Under the pieces are notes generated by a model, which was given only the letters and a program-made list of their open reading frames with translations, was not told the origin of the DNA and ran no database searches. Positions 43,347-55,502 of a stretch of 64,000 nt of DNA are shown here, one piece after another; the stretch's first letter is position 1; each line of letters starts with the position of its first letter. Both the position numbers and the translations under genes were made by a program. Source of the DNA: Phoenix dactylifera (lineage: Eukaryota; Streptophyta; Magnoliopsida; Arecales; Arecaceae); assembly GCF_009389715.1 (NCBI RefSeq), contig NC_052395.1:6844812-6908811 (forward strand), in the 5' to 3' direction.

Positions 43347-46300
43347 TCAGTCATAAGAAGGCTCCCCCAAGAAAAAGGAGTCTTCTTCATCTGCAAAATT
43401 CTCAAGGAAAGGTTTAAGTCTGTGTCCATTCACCTTAAATATCGTACCATCCTGTGGATTCTCAATCTCAACCGCCCCATATGGAAAGACAGTTTTTATA
43501 ATGTAGGGACCTGTCCATCTCGATCGCAACTTACCAGAAAATAGATGTAAGCGGAAGTCGTATAAAAGAACTTTTTGCAAAGGTTCAAAATTTTTTTTCA
43601 AAATTGATTTATCATGTAAGATCTTCATTCGTTCTTTGCAAATTTTTGCATTATCATAAGCATCTCTGCGAATCTCGTTAAGCTCGTTCAATTGCAATTT
43701 TCTAGCTAGATCGGCATCACGGAAATCAAAATTCAATTTTATTATTGCCCAATACGATTTATGCTCTATTTCTACAGGCAGATGACATGCTTTTCCGTAG
43801 ACTAGCCGGTAGGGAGACATGCCAAGAATGGTTTTGTATGCAGTACGGTAAGCCCATAATGCATCTGATAGTTTCAAGGATCAATCTTTTCGTGATGGGT
43901 TCATTGTTTTTTCTAAAATACGCTCGATCTCCCTATTGGCTAACTCTATCTGGCCACTAGTTTGCGGATGATATGGGGTAGCAACTCTATGGGTGACACC
44001 ATACATTTTCAATAAGGTCTTGAAAGGCTTATTACAAAAGTATTTTCCACCATCACTAATTATGATCTTAGGCATCCCAAATCGTGAAAAAATATTTTCT
44101 TTTAAAAACTTCAGGACAGGTTTGTGATCATTGGTCCTACAAGCGACAGCTTCTACTCATTTGGACACATACTCGACACCAACTAAAATGTATTCATATC
44201 CAAAAGACAATGGGAATGGGCCCATAAAATCGATGTCCCAACAATCGAAAATTTTGATAATAATAATGGATTGAAGAGGCATCATCTGCCTACGAGTTAG
44301 ACTTCCAATACGTTGACATGGATCACATGTCCTGCAAAACTCGTGGGCCTCTCTGAACATAGTGGGCCAATAGAAACCACATTGCAAAACCTTTGCAGCA
44401 GTTTTCTTAGAGGCAAAGTGTCCACTGCAAGCATCAGTGTGGTAGAAAGAAAGTACGCTTTGTATATCATGATCCGGCATGCATCGTCTAAAAATTTGGT
44501 CATTGCAATATTTAAACAAATAGGGTTCATCATAGTAATAATTCCTTACTTCGTGCAAAAAAAATTTTCTATCTGTCGACCCCCAATGCTCCAAAATCCA
44601 GTTTGTAACAAGAAAATTTACAATGTCAGCGTACCATGGCATGGTTGAGAGTGCAAACAACTGCTTTTCAGAGAATGAGTTCTTGATAGAAAACTGTGGC
44701 ACCGAATTATAAAAAACTAGCCGTGATAAATGGTCAGCAACCATATTTTCTACTTCCTTTTTATCGTTGATGGTGATGTCGAATTCTTGGAGTAGAAGTA
44801 TCCATCGTATTAGGCGTGGTTTGGCCTCTTTCTTATCCAGCAAATATTTTAGTGCTGCATGGTCTGTGAAGATAACAATAGGAGCACCAAGGATATAAGA
44901 GCGAAATTTGTCTAAGGCAAATACTATTGCAAGCAATTCCTTCTTGGTGGTGGTGTAATTCATTTGAGCATCGTTTATGGTTTTGCTTGCATAGTAAATG
45001 ACATATGGCTTATTATCCTTGCGTTGTCCTAGGATAGCTCCTATCTCATAGTCACTAGCGTCGCACATGATCTCAAAAGGTAATGACCAATCAGGTGGTC
45101 GCATGATGGGTGCAGTGCTAAGCATAGACTTCAACTTTTCGAATGCCTCCTGACAGGTTTCAATCCAATTGAACGGTGTATTAAGGGATAGGAGGTTACA
45201 TAATGGTCGAGCTATGACATTAAAGTCCTTGATGAACCTCCTATAAAATTCGGCATGATCTAAAAATGATCTAACATCTCTAACCGTCTTGGGTGCAGGT
45301 AGCTTGGCGATTAAGTCAATCTTAGCTCTATCAACTTTCATGCCCTTCGATGAAACAATATGTCTTAGGACAATTCCTTTTGGCACCATGAAGTGGCATT
45401 TCTTCCAATTCAGTACCAGATTCTTTTCTATATACCGAGCTAAGACAGCTTGTAAATGTAATAAACAATCATCAAAAGAATCGCCAAAAATAGAGAAATC
45501 ATCTATAAACACTTCTAAAAATTTTTTGTTCATATCTTCAAAGATGCTGAGCATGCATCTTTGGAATGTTGCAAGTGCATTACACAACCCAAATGGCATT
45601 CGTCGGAAAGCAAATGTGCCAAAAGGACAAGTGAAGGTAGTCTTCTCTTGATCTTCTAGAGAAATCTCAATTTGGTAATATCCCGAATATCCATCGAGAA
45701 AATAATATAAATCATGCCCTGCAACTCTCTCCAACACTTAGTCTAGGAAGGGTAGAGGAAAGTGATCCTTTCTTATGACTAAATTCAGCTTTCGGTAGTC
45801 GACACACATACGTCAACTCGTCGGGACACGAGTTGGAACTAGTTCACCTTGTTCATTTTCTACTACCGTCAAATCCGACTTCTTAGGAACGACTTGAGTA
45901 GGGCTTACCCACTTGCTGTCGGAAATTGGGTAAATAATATCTACATCAAGCAACTTGAGGACTTCTGCCTTAACCATATCTCTCATCATAGGATTCAACC
46001 TTCGTTGCATTTGCCTTGTGGTTTTGGCATTGTCCTCCAAATATATCCGGTGCGTGCAAATTAAGGGGCTAATTTTCTTCAAGTCGGCAATAGACCATCC
46101 TAAGGCTCCTTTATGATTCTTTAGAACACCAAGTAATTTTTTTTCTTGGGTATGATCAAGTTCAGACGAGATGATTACAGGAAAAGTATCTTCGGATCCA
46201 AGAAAAGCATACTTAAGTTCCTTTGGTAAGGATTGCAATTCGCGCTTGGGTGCTTGATCCACAATAGGTGTGAATGACAAATAATCATCATTGGTTCTAT

Positions 46301-46628
46301 TAGGACACCAATCAATTAAGCCATCATCAGATGGGTTTTTAAATGCTTCAGCTAACAAATATTCTTCCGTGATGATTTCAACCCAATCAACCTCCTTACT
46401 TTCTTCGGGATCATTGGGTTGTTTGCACACATTAAAAATGTTCAGTTCTAAGATCATGTTACCAAAAGAAAACTTCATGACACTATTCCTACATTTAATT
46501 AATGCATTAGAAGTTGCAACGAATGGACGTCCTAAAATGACCGGAATCTGAGACTGTAAGTTCGAAGCCGGATGTGTGTCCAATACGATAAAATCGACAG
46601 AAAAGTAGAACTTATCTACTTGTACCAA
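43347..46628 (-). pseudogene. pol: Gypsy pol: protease, RT, RNase H and integrase with stops
   Basis: One frame continues through the whole span, broken by TGA at 45813, TAA at 45738, TGA at 44157 and TGA at 43881 (left coordinate of each codon). Domains in minus-strand order: end of the aspartic protease (IPVILGRPFVATSNA), RT (YYFLDGYSGYYQIEI, active site FIDDFSIFG), RNase H (EIMCDASDYEIGAILGQ), and integrase (HTDACSGHFASKK zinc motif, [18 protein letters not shown]). The C-terminal part with [21 protein letters not shown] follows the last stop. Catalytic residues remain recognisable. Confidence 0.9.
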
Positions 46629-48558
46629 TACATCCTCGATAATCCTCCTTAGAAGTTTAACTGACTTGTTAGCTAATTACAAAGTGACGGAGGTTGGCTT
46701 CAACTCACCTAAACCAAGTTGCTCATATACAGAATATGACAACAAATTCACACTCGCCCATAAATCTAACAATGCTCACTCTATCCTAAAATTGCCTATG
46801 ATGCATGAGATGGTTGGGCAACCTGGATCCTTATATTTAGGGAGAATATTGTGCTGCAAAATAGCACTCACATTTTCAGTTAAAAATGTCTTCTTCTTAA
46901 CATTTAATCGGCGCTTGATAGTACACAAGTCTTTCAAAAATTTAGCATATGAGGGTACTTGTCTGATTGCATCAAGAAGAGGTATGTTGATCTTTACTTG
47001 CTTAAAAAGCTCAAGAATTTTATAATTAGGTTCGAGCTTTTGCAACGGCTTTAACCGTTGTGGAAAAGGTGGAGAAAAATGACATTCAACTTTCTCGGTA
47101 GAAGTTAGGACCTCAACTTCTTTGTCCCTTTCATCGGCTTTGGGAGCATCAAAATTAGAAGTGACCTGCGGTCTCAATGGAATGGTCTGATTAATGACTT
47201 TTTCATTACGCAAAGTCATGATGCTCTTTGCATGTTCTGTATGCGAACTAGAAGGAGCCGTATTATTACTACCGTGCACTTGTGGGTTAGGTTGGGGTTG
47301 AGCTAGAAGCTTATCTTTCTCCTGAGTACTTAGGACGGTAGTCAACATTGATAATTGGTTCTTTATATCTTCAAAATTTCGAGTATTTTGAGCATTGATA
47401 TTAGCTTGATCTTGTAGAAAAGATTGTATAGATTGCAAGGTATCCTCGATATTCGGCTTTTGAGAGAGTGGTGATGCAAAAGTAGAATGTGCAGGTGGAG
47501 GAACTGAATGGTGTGACTATTGAGGATGATCGTTTCTCCACCTAAAATTTGGATGATTCTTCCAACCAGGATTATAGGTATTCGAGTATGGATCGTTATA
47601 AGGCTTTTGGTAGGAGTTTATAGCATTTGCTTGATCGTGCAAGACTTCCTTGAATGCCGGTATGGTGGGGCAATCTGTAGTGGGTATGACCAGACATACA
47701 ACACTCGTTTCTAAGCTCTATAGTCTTGAGAGGCTCAACCTTCCTAAGCTCAATTTCTTCTATCTTCCTAGTGAGGGCTGCCATTTTAGCATGAAAATCA
47801 TCCTCAGTTCTGAGGTTGTAAAGGCCTCCCTGTACAGAGCTAGTAGGCTTAGGCAAAGACTTATTGTTTCTATCCCCGTTATCCCAAAGTTGGGCAGTCT
47901 CAGCAAGGGAATCCAAATACTCCCATGTCCTATTAGGTTGTTTTTCTAAAAATCTACCATTGCACATGATCTCTACAAACTGTTTCAACTGTGGAGATAA
48001 ACCTTCATAAAAGAAGCTAATAGTTCTCCAAGTTTCAAACCCGTGATGAGGGCATGAGAGAAGAAGGTCTTTAAATCTTTTCCAACTTTCATAAAATGTT
48101 TCATTGTCTTTTTGTTGAAAATTGCTGATATGTCTTTTCAAAAAGTTGGTCCTTTGTGCGGGAAAGAACTTCTTCAAAAATTCTCTCTGCATATCTTGCC
48201 AAGTTCTTATTGATCTAGGTCGCAAGGAGTTTAGTCATATTTTGGCCTTATCCTTTAGAGAGAAAGGGAACAACGTCAGCTTGAGGACATCCTCGGTGAC
48301 GTTCGGCACTCTAAATGTAATGCTCAATTCTTCAAAATCCTTTACATGAAGATACGGACTCTTGGACTCTAACCCGTGAAACTTGAGCAGCAATTGGATT
48401 ACCTCCGGTTTGATGTCAAAATGTCCTACATTATCATGAATAATTATGCATGAAGGTTGACTAGTCCTAGTCGGTTGTAGGTATTGCCTCAGAGTCATAA
48501 CATGGGATTCACGTTCTCAATCGTGGTGACTCCCCGCATCTTCATTTAAATCAGCCAT
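46629..48558 (-). pseudogene. gag: Gypsy Gag and N-terminal protease, broken
   Basis: The start is an ATG at 48558 (MADLNEDAG). Stops fall at 48517, 48235, 46776 and 46677, and a frameshift lies between about 47596 and 47450. The Gag capsid core includes SLRPRSIRTWQDMQREFLKKFF and WEYLDSLAETAQLWD. The part at 46776-47438 is the Gag-protease linker with SYAKFLKDLCTIKRRL. The protease core follows after two stops. Confidence 0.87.
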
Positions 48559-48719
48559 CTCACAAGGTGTAAAATACTGCGAAGAAATTTTAGGGATGTG
48601 CCCTAAGGGATGATCTAAAGTTGTACAACTTAATTGACTGGTGTCGTCCCTATTCCACTTTAGCATGTAAAATATTTCCCTTCCCCTCTCTTTTTTTAAT
48701 ACAAGTACCACCTAAAGAT

Positions 48720-49721
48720 ATCTAAAACAACATCCTAATATAGTAAAACAAAAATCTATTCACAATCAAGCATGCATCAAAACATTACACCTCAATTTCT
48801 AATGTTTTTCTTAAATTTTTAGACAGGTCCTAACTGGTTTGAAGAGGACACCTAAGCCTCCAATCCGGTCTAGTAACCTAGTCGACCAGGTAAGCTTCCA
48901 GATAAGTGGAGGGGTCACGATGCGTTTAGCAAAGATCCTACTTAAAACTCACTTTTCTCGAACAGAGACTGTCTTTCTTAAAAGGACAAAGCTTGCCTAA
49001 ACATCGACTGGGCCATAGAGCGAAATTGGTGCAACTTTCGGTGATCTTCGTCCTATTGAGCTCGAATGTCCTTAGGGGCCAACGTCTAGTTGATTTTAGT
49101 TAAGCTTAGGATATTTATGCACTGGGGTGATTTTTGGGCTAAGGATGAGTGATGAAATTCCGACCTTATCTTTTTTAATGGGTTCAACCCTTAGAATATT
49201 TTATGCTGATGCCTTATACTATATGCAACAATCAAAAGATTTTTTTTTTAATATTTTATGACAGGATATTAAATTATATTGAATAGTTGATCAAGCAAAT
49301 TATTTATTTTTTTTTAAATTTTGAATGATCACCCTTGATCTTTTCTTAAAGTTTTTTTTTATTATCAATTTTTAATTAGGAACAAGGGTTAATGAGATAT
49401 GATAATAATAAAATTCTGATTCTAAAAAAAAATTTAAACACAGAAAATTCAAAACAGAAAGTAGCAAGGTTTCGTAGTAATCTAATGGTCAATCAGACCA
49501 TTCAGATTATCGAGATCATCTTGTACCAGCCGACCAAATTTGAGTTCAATCAGACGGTGAATTTTCCTGATATCAGAGTTTGATGCAGACTGTGCAGGAA
49601 ATAAAAATAGTAGTAAAGATTTAATTTTTTTTCGAAAGAAAAAGACTAACTACTAAGGTACTAATTAAATCTAAAATTATGCTAATAACTCAGCCGTTCA
49701 CCGGCAACGGCACCAAAAACT
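48720..49721 (-). other. Gypsy 5' leader and primer-binding site
   Basis: About 1 kb of non-coding leader. The primer-binding site lies at about 49697-49716, just inside the LTR. Nothing else recognised. Confidence 0.65.
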
Positions 49722-51483
49722 TGATGCGCTCGCAAAATTGCTCTCCCAAGTGCAAGAGAATCGCACAAGCAGTAAAACTCGGAAGTCCGAGGTCGAATCC
49801 TCAGGGAACGGTATAGGTATTATTAGCGTAATTTCAGATGTAATTTTTAGTTGATTTTTATAAATCAAAAGCAGAGAATAATAGCTAATTAAATAAAGTT
49901 CAAGCATATAGAAAAGGCTAGGGACCTAGATTCTCCCTTGACAATGTTATTTTCAACAATTAAATTTTTGCGATTCTTGATTAAGGATTAATTAGATAGA
50001 ATAGTTATAAACATGGAATATATAATTTGAAAACATGAATTCAACATTCAAGTATTTATCGTGCCGGTTACGTCTACGACAAATCAAAAATCGAAACAAT
50101 CCATGCATCAATAAATATAAACCATACAAAATCTATCTAATAAAATAAGTATGCAAGAATCAAGAGCATATAATAGATGTAAATCAAAGAGAATAATCGT
50201 TCAGAATTTACTTGAAGAAAGCAAACTGTCAAGGATTCTTCCATCACTCTTGATCAAAGGAATTAGCCTCTCATTACAAGCATCACCTCTTCCTTTATAT
50301 TTTTTTTTCTTTTCAGAAACAGGGCATCCCCTGTTTCTCTCTTCTCCTTTTTTTTTTCCTTCAACCGCAGCAGCCCGGCTCCTCTATTTCCTTTTCTTCC
50401 AGAATGAGAGCCCCCTTCCCTTCTCAGCCGACTCCTCTTATACTCAACTCTCCCCCTCTATGGATGTTGGGAATGCACTAGAGATCAATGCATTAGAGGC
50501 AAACGGCTGGATCTTGGGCGCATGAGGCTGGGAGGATGAGATCGCGAACGCTGTGGAGGAGGCGGATGGCTGGGCGGTGATGGCGGACGGCTGGACGAGG
50601 CTGAGGTGTGGAGGCTTGGCATGAATCCCGATCTTCTTCAGATGGATGCACAGAGACGCTCGAGAGCTGATCGCTAATGCTGGGAGATCATTGCGAGAGG
50701 ATCGTGGATGCTGATCTCGGGTGAGGACAATGCGGATGGTGATCGGGATGCTGGGAAGGAATTGGTTGAGAGCTGCGGCAGCTGGGGCGCTAATCCACTC
50801 TGTGAACGCGGATGGAAGGCTGGGAAGGAGCTGATCGCGGATTCCAAGAGCTAGGAGGCTGATTGCTTGCTAATTCGGAAGCTGATTCGGAAGGGGTGGA
50901 TGGAGTGGATGCATCGCGGGAGGAGCTGATCAGCTGGAATCGATTGAAGAAGAAGGTTGATGCGGAGATGGAATGGTTGTTGGGATGATCGCGAATCTAG
51001 AGTCTGCTGTTGTTCCATGACAGAAAGCTTAGACGCGGGATGCTGGGATCTGTGACACAAAGGGTGAGATGTGGACGCTTGAGACGCGGACGCGGAAGCT
51101 GGTTTGGAGGAATGGACGGACGCGTGGGATGCTGGGAGGCGCGGATGGATCGCGATCACGGATCTGCTGCTGTGAACCCCACGGGATATTGGATCCTCTC
51201 GAATAATGAAACTAGGCCCTTGGCGAATCCATTATGCGGTGCCTCTGGATGACTGCCAAGTGTTGCTCGAGTGCAAGTATACTTGATCAGATTAATTATG
51301 CTCCAGCATGATCAGGTTCGGGGTTATGCATCATTCCAATCTGTACCAAATACGCATCTTAACTCTGATTTAGATCAACTGCATCCAACAAAAATATAAT
51401 ATTAATGTAGCACTTTTATTATTATTTGTTAGCAATAATACCAATTTAAGTGATGTGTAGATCGCACTTTTGTGCTCTCATCA
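49722..51483 (-). repeat. 5' LTR of the gypsy element
   Basis: 1,762 bp, partner of 40162-41906, followed by the GCTTG duplication. Confidence 0.92.
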
Positions 51484-51554
51484 GCTTGTGTAGGGATTCT
51501 TTTGCCTTTTAGTGGTGTAGTAGTGTCTTGACCACTTTCATCTTGAGATCCTTT
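51484..51554 (-). pseudogene. Sirevirus B envelope-like ORF, short middle piece
   Basis: Seventy-one bases trapped between the gypsy element and copia-2, encoding SGQDTTTPLKGKRIPTQ. It includes one target-duplication copy of each insertion. It bridges the outer pieces in frame when both insertions are taken out. Confidence 0.85.
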
Positions 51555-53966
51555 TGAAAGTGAATCCTAAGTTCTTCTTTGTTAAGCATGCTGATTTTTT
51601 TTTTTTTTAAAACCATGGCTGAACCTGATCGGATTGCCTACGTACCCCTTCATAAGGGGGATCAAGCCATACGTAGTTCTTTTTAAGTTTTAAAATGCAG
51701 CGGAAAAATCGAATCAAATAATTTAATTTATGCATGCTTACAAGATCAAATCTAGAAATCAGCACCTTAAGAACACATAGGATTATGCCGGAATTGTTTA
51801 AACAATTATGCTAAAACTTTCATGTATGATTAACTATCAGATCTGAAACTTAAAAACTCTATTTTGATTAATCTCCGAATATCCATCGAATGGATTATGG
51901 AGATAACTCCGTGAGGAGCCCCAAAACAGGGTAAAACCTCGGGAATTAGACCTAGACCCTGACTTCAAAATAAAATATTGATGTGGGATTAATCCTTTTA
52001 TGATGGAAGAAACTTATAGATTTGATCCTTGACTTCGCAGCCACGTACACGAATGGCCTCTATGAGAAGTACACGCAAAGCCCTAGGTAGATCGTCTTCC
52101 GCGGGAGTGCTAGCTCGCGCAGGAATGCAGCAATGGCTAAAGCTTTCTCCTTCTAAACACTCAACCTTTGATTGTTCTTCAAGGAGATGGAGGATGGACG
52201 TGAGGAAGAGGAGAAGAAGGGATGGAGGCCCTCAGAGAATTTTTTCAGAATTTTTTGAAATCTCTAAATATGGTATATATTGAACCCAAGGCATGGGGGT
52301 CTTTTATAGCCAAAAGACCACCCCACGCCTCACACCTATTTTAGCCAACTAATTTGGCTGATAAAATTCCCAAAAAATTTTGGTGATTTGGAAGCTAAGA
52401 GGAGATAAACATATCCAAATTTCGTGCATTTTGAATCCCTAAAAGATAGGAATTCATGCGTCCAAAGTTCAGCCGCAGACCACCCTATTTTATGCACCAT
52501 GCAATCCCTACAAATTAGGAAATTCATCTAAATCTTTCTAGAAAGATTTAAGGTGCCATTTTTACAGAAAATATAGCCCCACGCCTCCTCTCTTCTCATG
52601 CCAATTTTTGGCCAAAAATAAAGAAGATAGGCATAGAAAATATTGGGGATAAATTAAGGTGTCATTCTTCTCCAAGAAGATAAGGATAGGTTCCTAAAAT
52701 TTAGGGATTCTTCTCCTTATCCAATTCTGATTATTTGGACTCATAATCCTCATCAAATAAGGTCTTCTAATTGATTTGGATCAAGCCCAATCCAATTGGG
52801 TCAAGTCCCATCAATTAGGTCAAGCTCAATCTACTTGGGTTGAACCCAATCCAATTAGGTCAAACCCTGATGCAGCCCAAATTGAATCCTATTCAATTTG
52901 GCTCAACCTAAGCCCAATTACCCAATCAAATTGAGTTCATTAGCAATCTAATTGCTAATTAATCCTTCAATAATTCAATAATTATTTTAATGCAACTTTT
53001 GCTTAGGATAATTTGTCAATCGAATTGACCAAATTACCCCTGAATGATTCTTAATCATCAATCAGCCATTTGATCAACCTAGAAACTTCTATGCGTGTGA
53101 CCTCATAGGTTCGAACCTAAGCCGGTAGTATAGGAACGTCTTCCTATACTAATCGATGTGACCATCTAGCAATGGTACCTGACGTCCGGATAGGCCGAAT
53201 ATATGCGAAGCAAATATTCCGGAACCCTGGACTATGGTTACTGTATAATTCAATCCCTTTGACTCCTAATGCCAGGATGACTTAGAGTTCACTGTCAACC
53301 CTATAATTAGTACATCCATTATGTGATTAACTTTAGATATCCCGTGACTCCTCACTGGGATTACCCTGGCCAAGGTTTTGCTAAATTAATCACAAGACAT
53401 TATCTTCTGTTTCCAGGAGGCGTCAATTCCATCTCGACTCACAACTGACTACGCAAGTACTTGACTGCACCCAGTGACCTTCCGTCACTGAATTAGAAAT
53501 TCAGGTAGTCCGGTACCAAAGTGCAGTGAGTTACTTGCTAGTCATAGGTTGCGATCTCAGGTCAGAGGGCCAAACTTATACCCATATCCACTCGGAACAT
53601 CTCTCGACAGTAGAGCATTCCGGAATTGGTCACGTTCAGTAAAATGTACTCCTACACTTCACCTGTATGGCATACCAGTGTCTCCACACTCCTTGGTTAA
53701 GAGGACAACCAACGTATATGTCACACAACGACCTAATCTCGATAATGTTGTCCTCCTAGTAACAACATATCATTTGGTCGCGAACAAGTTTAAAGACTCA
53801 AAGATAAATCCTCCTTTATCATAACATAAGTCCTAAGGACTTCATCATATAAGAGTTCATTTGAAGATGAAATGATGAATAATGCCAAATAATACTTTAT
53901 TAATTTTGTCAATTTATTTAATCATCAACATGCTGACGATTGATATTTAGGATACAATTCCCAACA
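51555..53966 (-). repeat. 3' LTR of copia-2
   Basis: 2,412 bp, matching 59661-62073 with scattered substitutions. The open frame around 52029-52283 recurs in the other LTR and is not a gene. Confidence 0.93.
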
Positions 53967-53979
53967 ACTCCCACTTAGC

Positions 53980-55502
53980 CTAAAGCCAATCGGCACAGTA
54001 TCTAATACCCATCTTCGACTTGTGTTCGTTGAACTCTTTAATACCGAGGACTTTGGTAAATAGGTCAGCCAGATTTTCTTTTGTGTCAATCTTCTGAAGA
54101 TCAATATCACCTCGTTCTATAATCTCTCGAACCAGGTGATAGCGTCGCAGAATATGCTTGGTCCGCTGATGTGCTTTAGGTTCCTTTGCCTGAGCTATGG
54201 CTCCAGTGTTATCACAAAATATAGGAACTGGACCATCAATGGAAGGTGCCACTCCCAGCTCGGTGATGAACTTGCGCAACCATACGGCTTCCTTGGCTGC
54301 ATCAGATGCTGCGATGTATTCTGCTTCACATGTAGAATCTGCCACTGTATGCTGCTTGGAACTCTTCCAGCATATGGCCCCACCCTTAAGAGTGAAGATA
54401 TATCCCGACACGCTCTTGCTATCATCTTGATCTGACTGAAAACTTGAATCGGTATATCCCTCAAGTTTTAAGTCAGAATCACCATAGACAAGCCATTGAT
54501 CTTTAGTATTTCTCAAATACTTAAGGATGGTTTTTACAACCTTCCAGTGGTTGCTACCTGGATCAGACTGGTATCTGCTCACTACTCCTAGTGAGTATGC
54601 CACGTCTGGTCTAGTACATGTCATGGCATACATTATAGATCCCACTGCCGAAGCATATGGAATTCTATCTATACTCTCTCTTTCTTGAGAGGTTGTCGGA
54701 CAATCCCTTTTAGAGAGGTTAATTCCATGGCCCATTGGAAGATAGCCTTTCTTGGAACTAATCATACTGAACCTCTTCAGTATAGTATCAATGTATGTGG
54801 TTTGAGATAATCCAAGCAATCTTTTAGATCTATCTCTATAGATCTTCATCCCTAGGATGTAAGATGCTTCTCCCAAATCCTTCATGGCAAATTGAGATGA
54901 TAGCCAAACCTTTATTCCTTGTAATGCAGGAATGTCATTTCCGATTAAAAGAATGTCATCCACATACAAAACAAGAAATATGATAACTGAACCATTTGTC
55001 CATTTATAAATGCAAGGTTCTCTTCATTCTTAATGAAGCCATATGATTTGATCACCTTATCAAATCGTATGTTCCAACTCCGTGAAGCTTGCTTTAATCC
55101 ATAAATGGACCTTTGTAGCTTGCACACCTTAGACTCATCTGTAGATGTAAAACCTTCAGGTTGTATCATATATACCTCCTCTTCTAAATCTCCATTTAGA
55201 AATGCGGTCTTTACATCCATTTGCCAGATTTCATAGTCTAAATATGCTGCTATCGCAAGCACAATCCGAATGGACTTGAGCATTGCCACAGGAGAAAATG
55301 TCTCGTCATAGTCAATACCATAACGTTGACGATATCCCTTGGCAACCAGACGGGCTTTATAGGTCTCTACCTTTCCGTCTGCATCCCGTTTCCTTTTGAA
55401 TATCCCCTTACATCCTATGGGTTTAATCCCTTCGGGTGGGTCAACTAATGTCCATACATCATTGACCTTCATGGATTCCATTTCGGATTGCATGGCTCCA
55501 AG
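53980..55502 (-). pseudogene. pol: copia-2 reverse transcriptase and RNase H
   Basis: RT starts in the piece 54945-55493 (MDVKTAFLNGDLEEEVYM). A one-base slip near 54965 shifts the frame just before the YVDDILL active site. RNase H (53980-54969) has GYTDSSFQSD, STCEAEYIAA and a C-terminal ADLFTK. A TGA at 55503 (tryptophan expected) separates it from integrase. Confidence 0.88.

Larger units (their letters stand above)
40162..51483 (-). mobile_element. Athila-like Ty3-gypsy retrotransposon, complete but inactivated
   Basis: LTRs are 40162-41906 and 49722-51483 (TGATGYRCTCGC...CTCTCATCA). The 5-bp target duplication is GCTTG (40157-40161 and 51484-51488). On the minus strand a primer-binding site beginning TGGTGCCGTTGCCGG follows the right LTR and resembles the tRNA-Asp type. 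A polypurine tract AGTTGGGGGGTA precedes the left LTR. Domain order is Gag, protease, RT, RNase H, integrase. RT wording such as TTFTCPFGTFAFRRMPFGLCNA and the Gag FHGLESKSPYLHV point to the Athila/Tat branch. Eight nonsense codons and one frameshift disable it. Confidence 0.94.

Noticed and set aside
52029..52283. Arginine/serine-rich 84-codon frame in copia-2 LTR (related frame at 60159)
   Set aside because: Lies in both LTRs, differs in length through indels, and has no recognisable domain.
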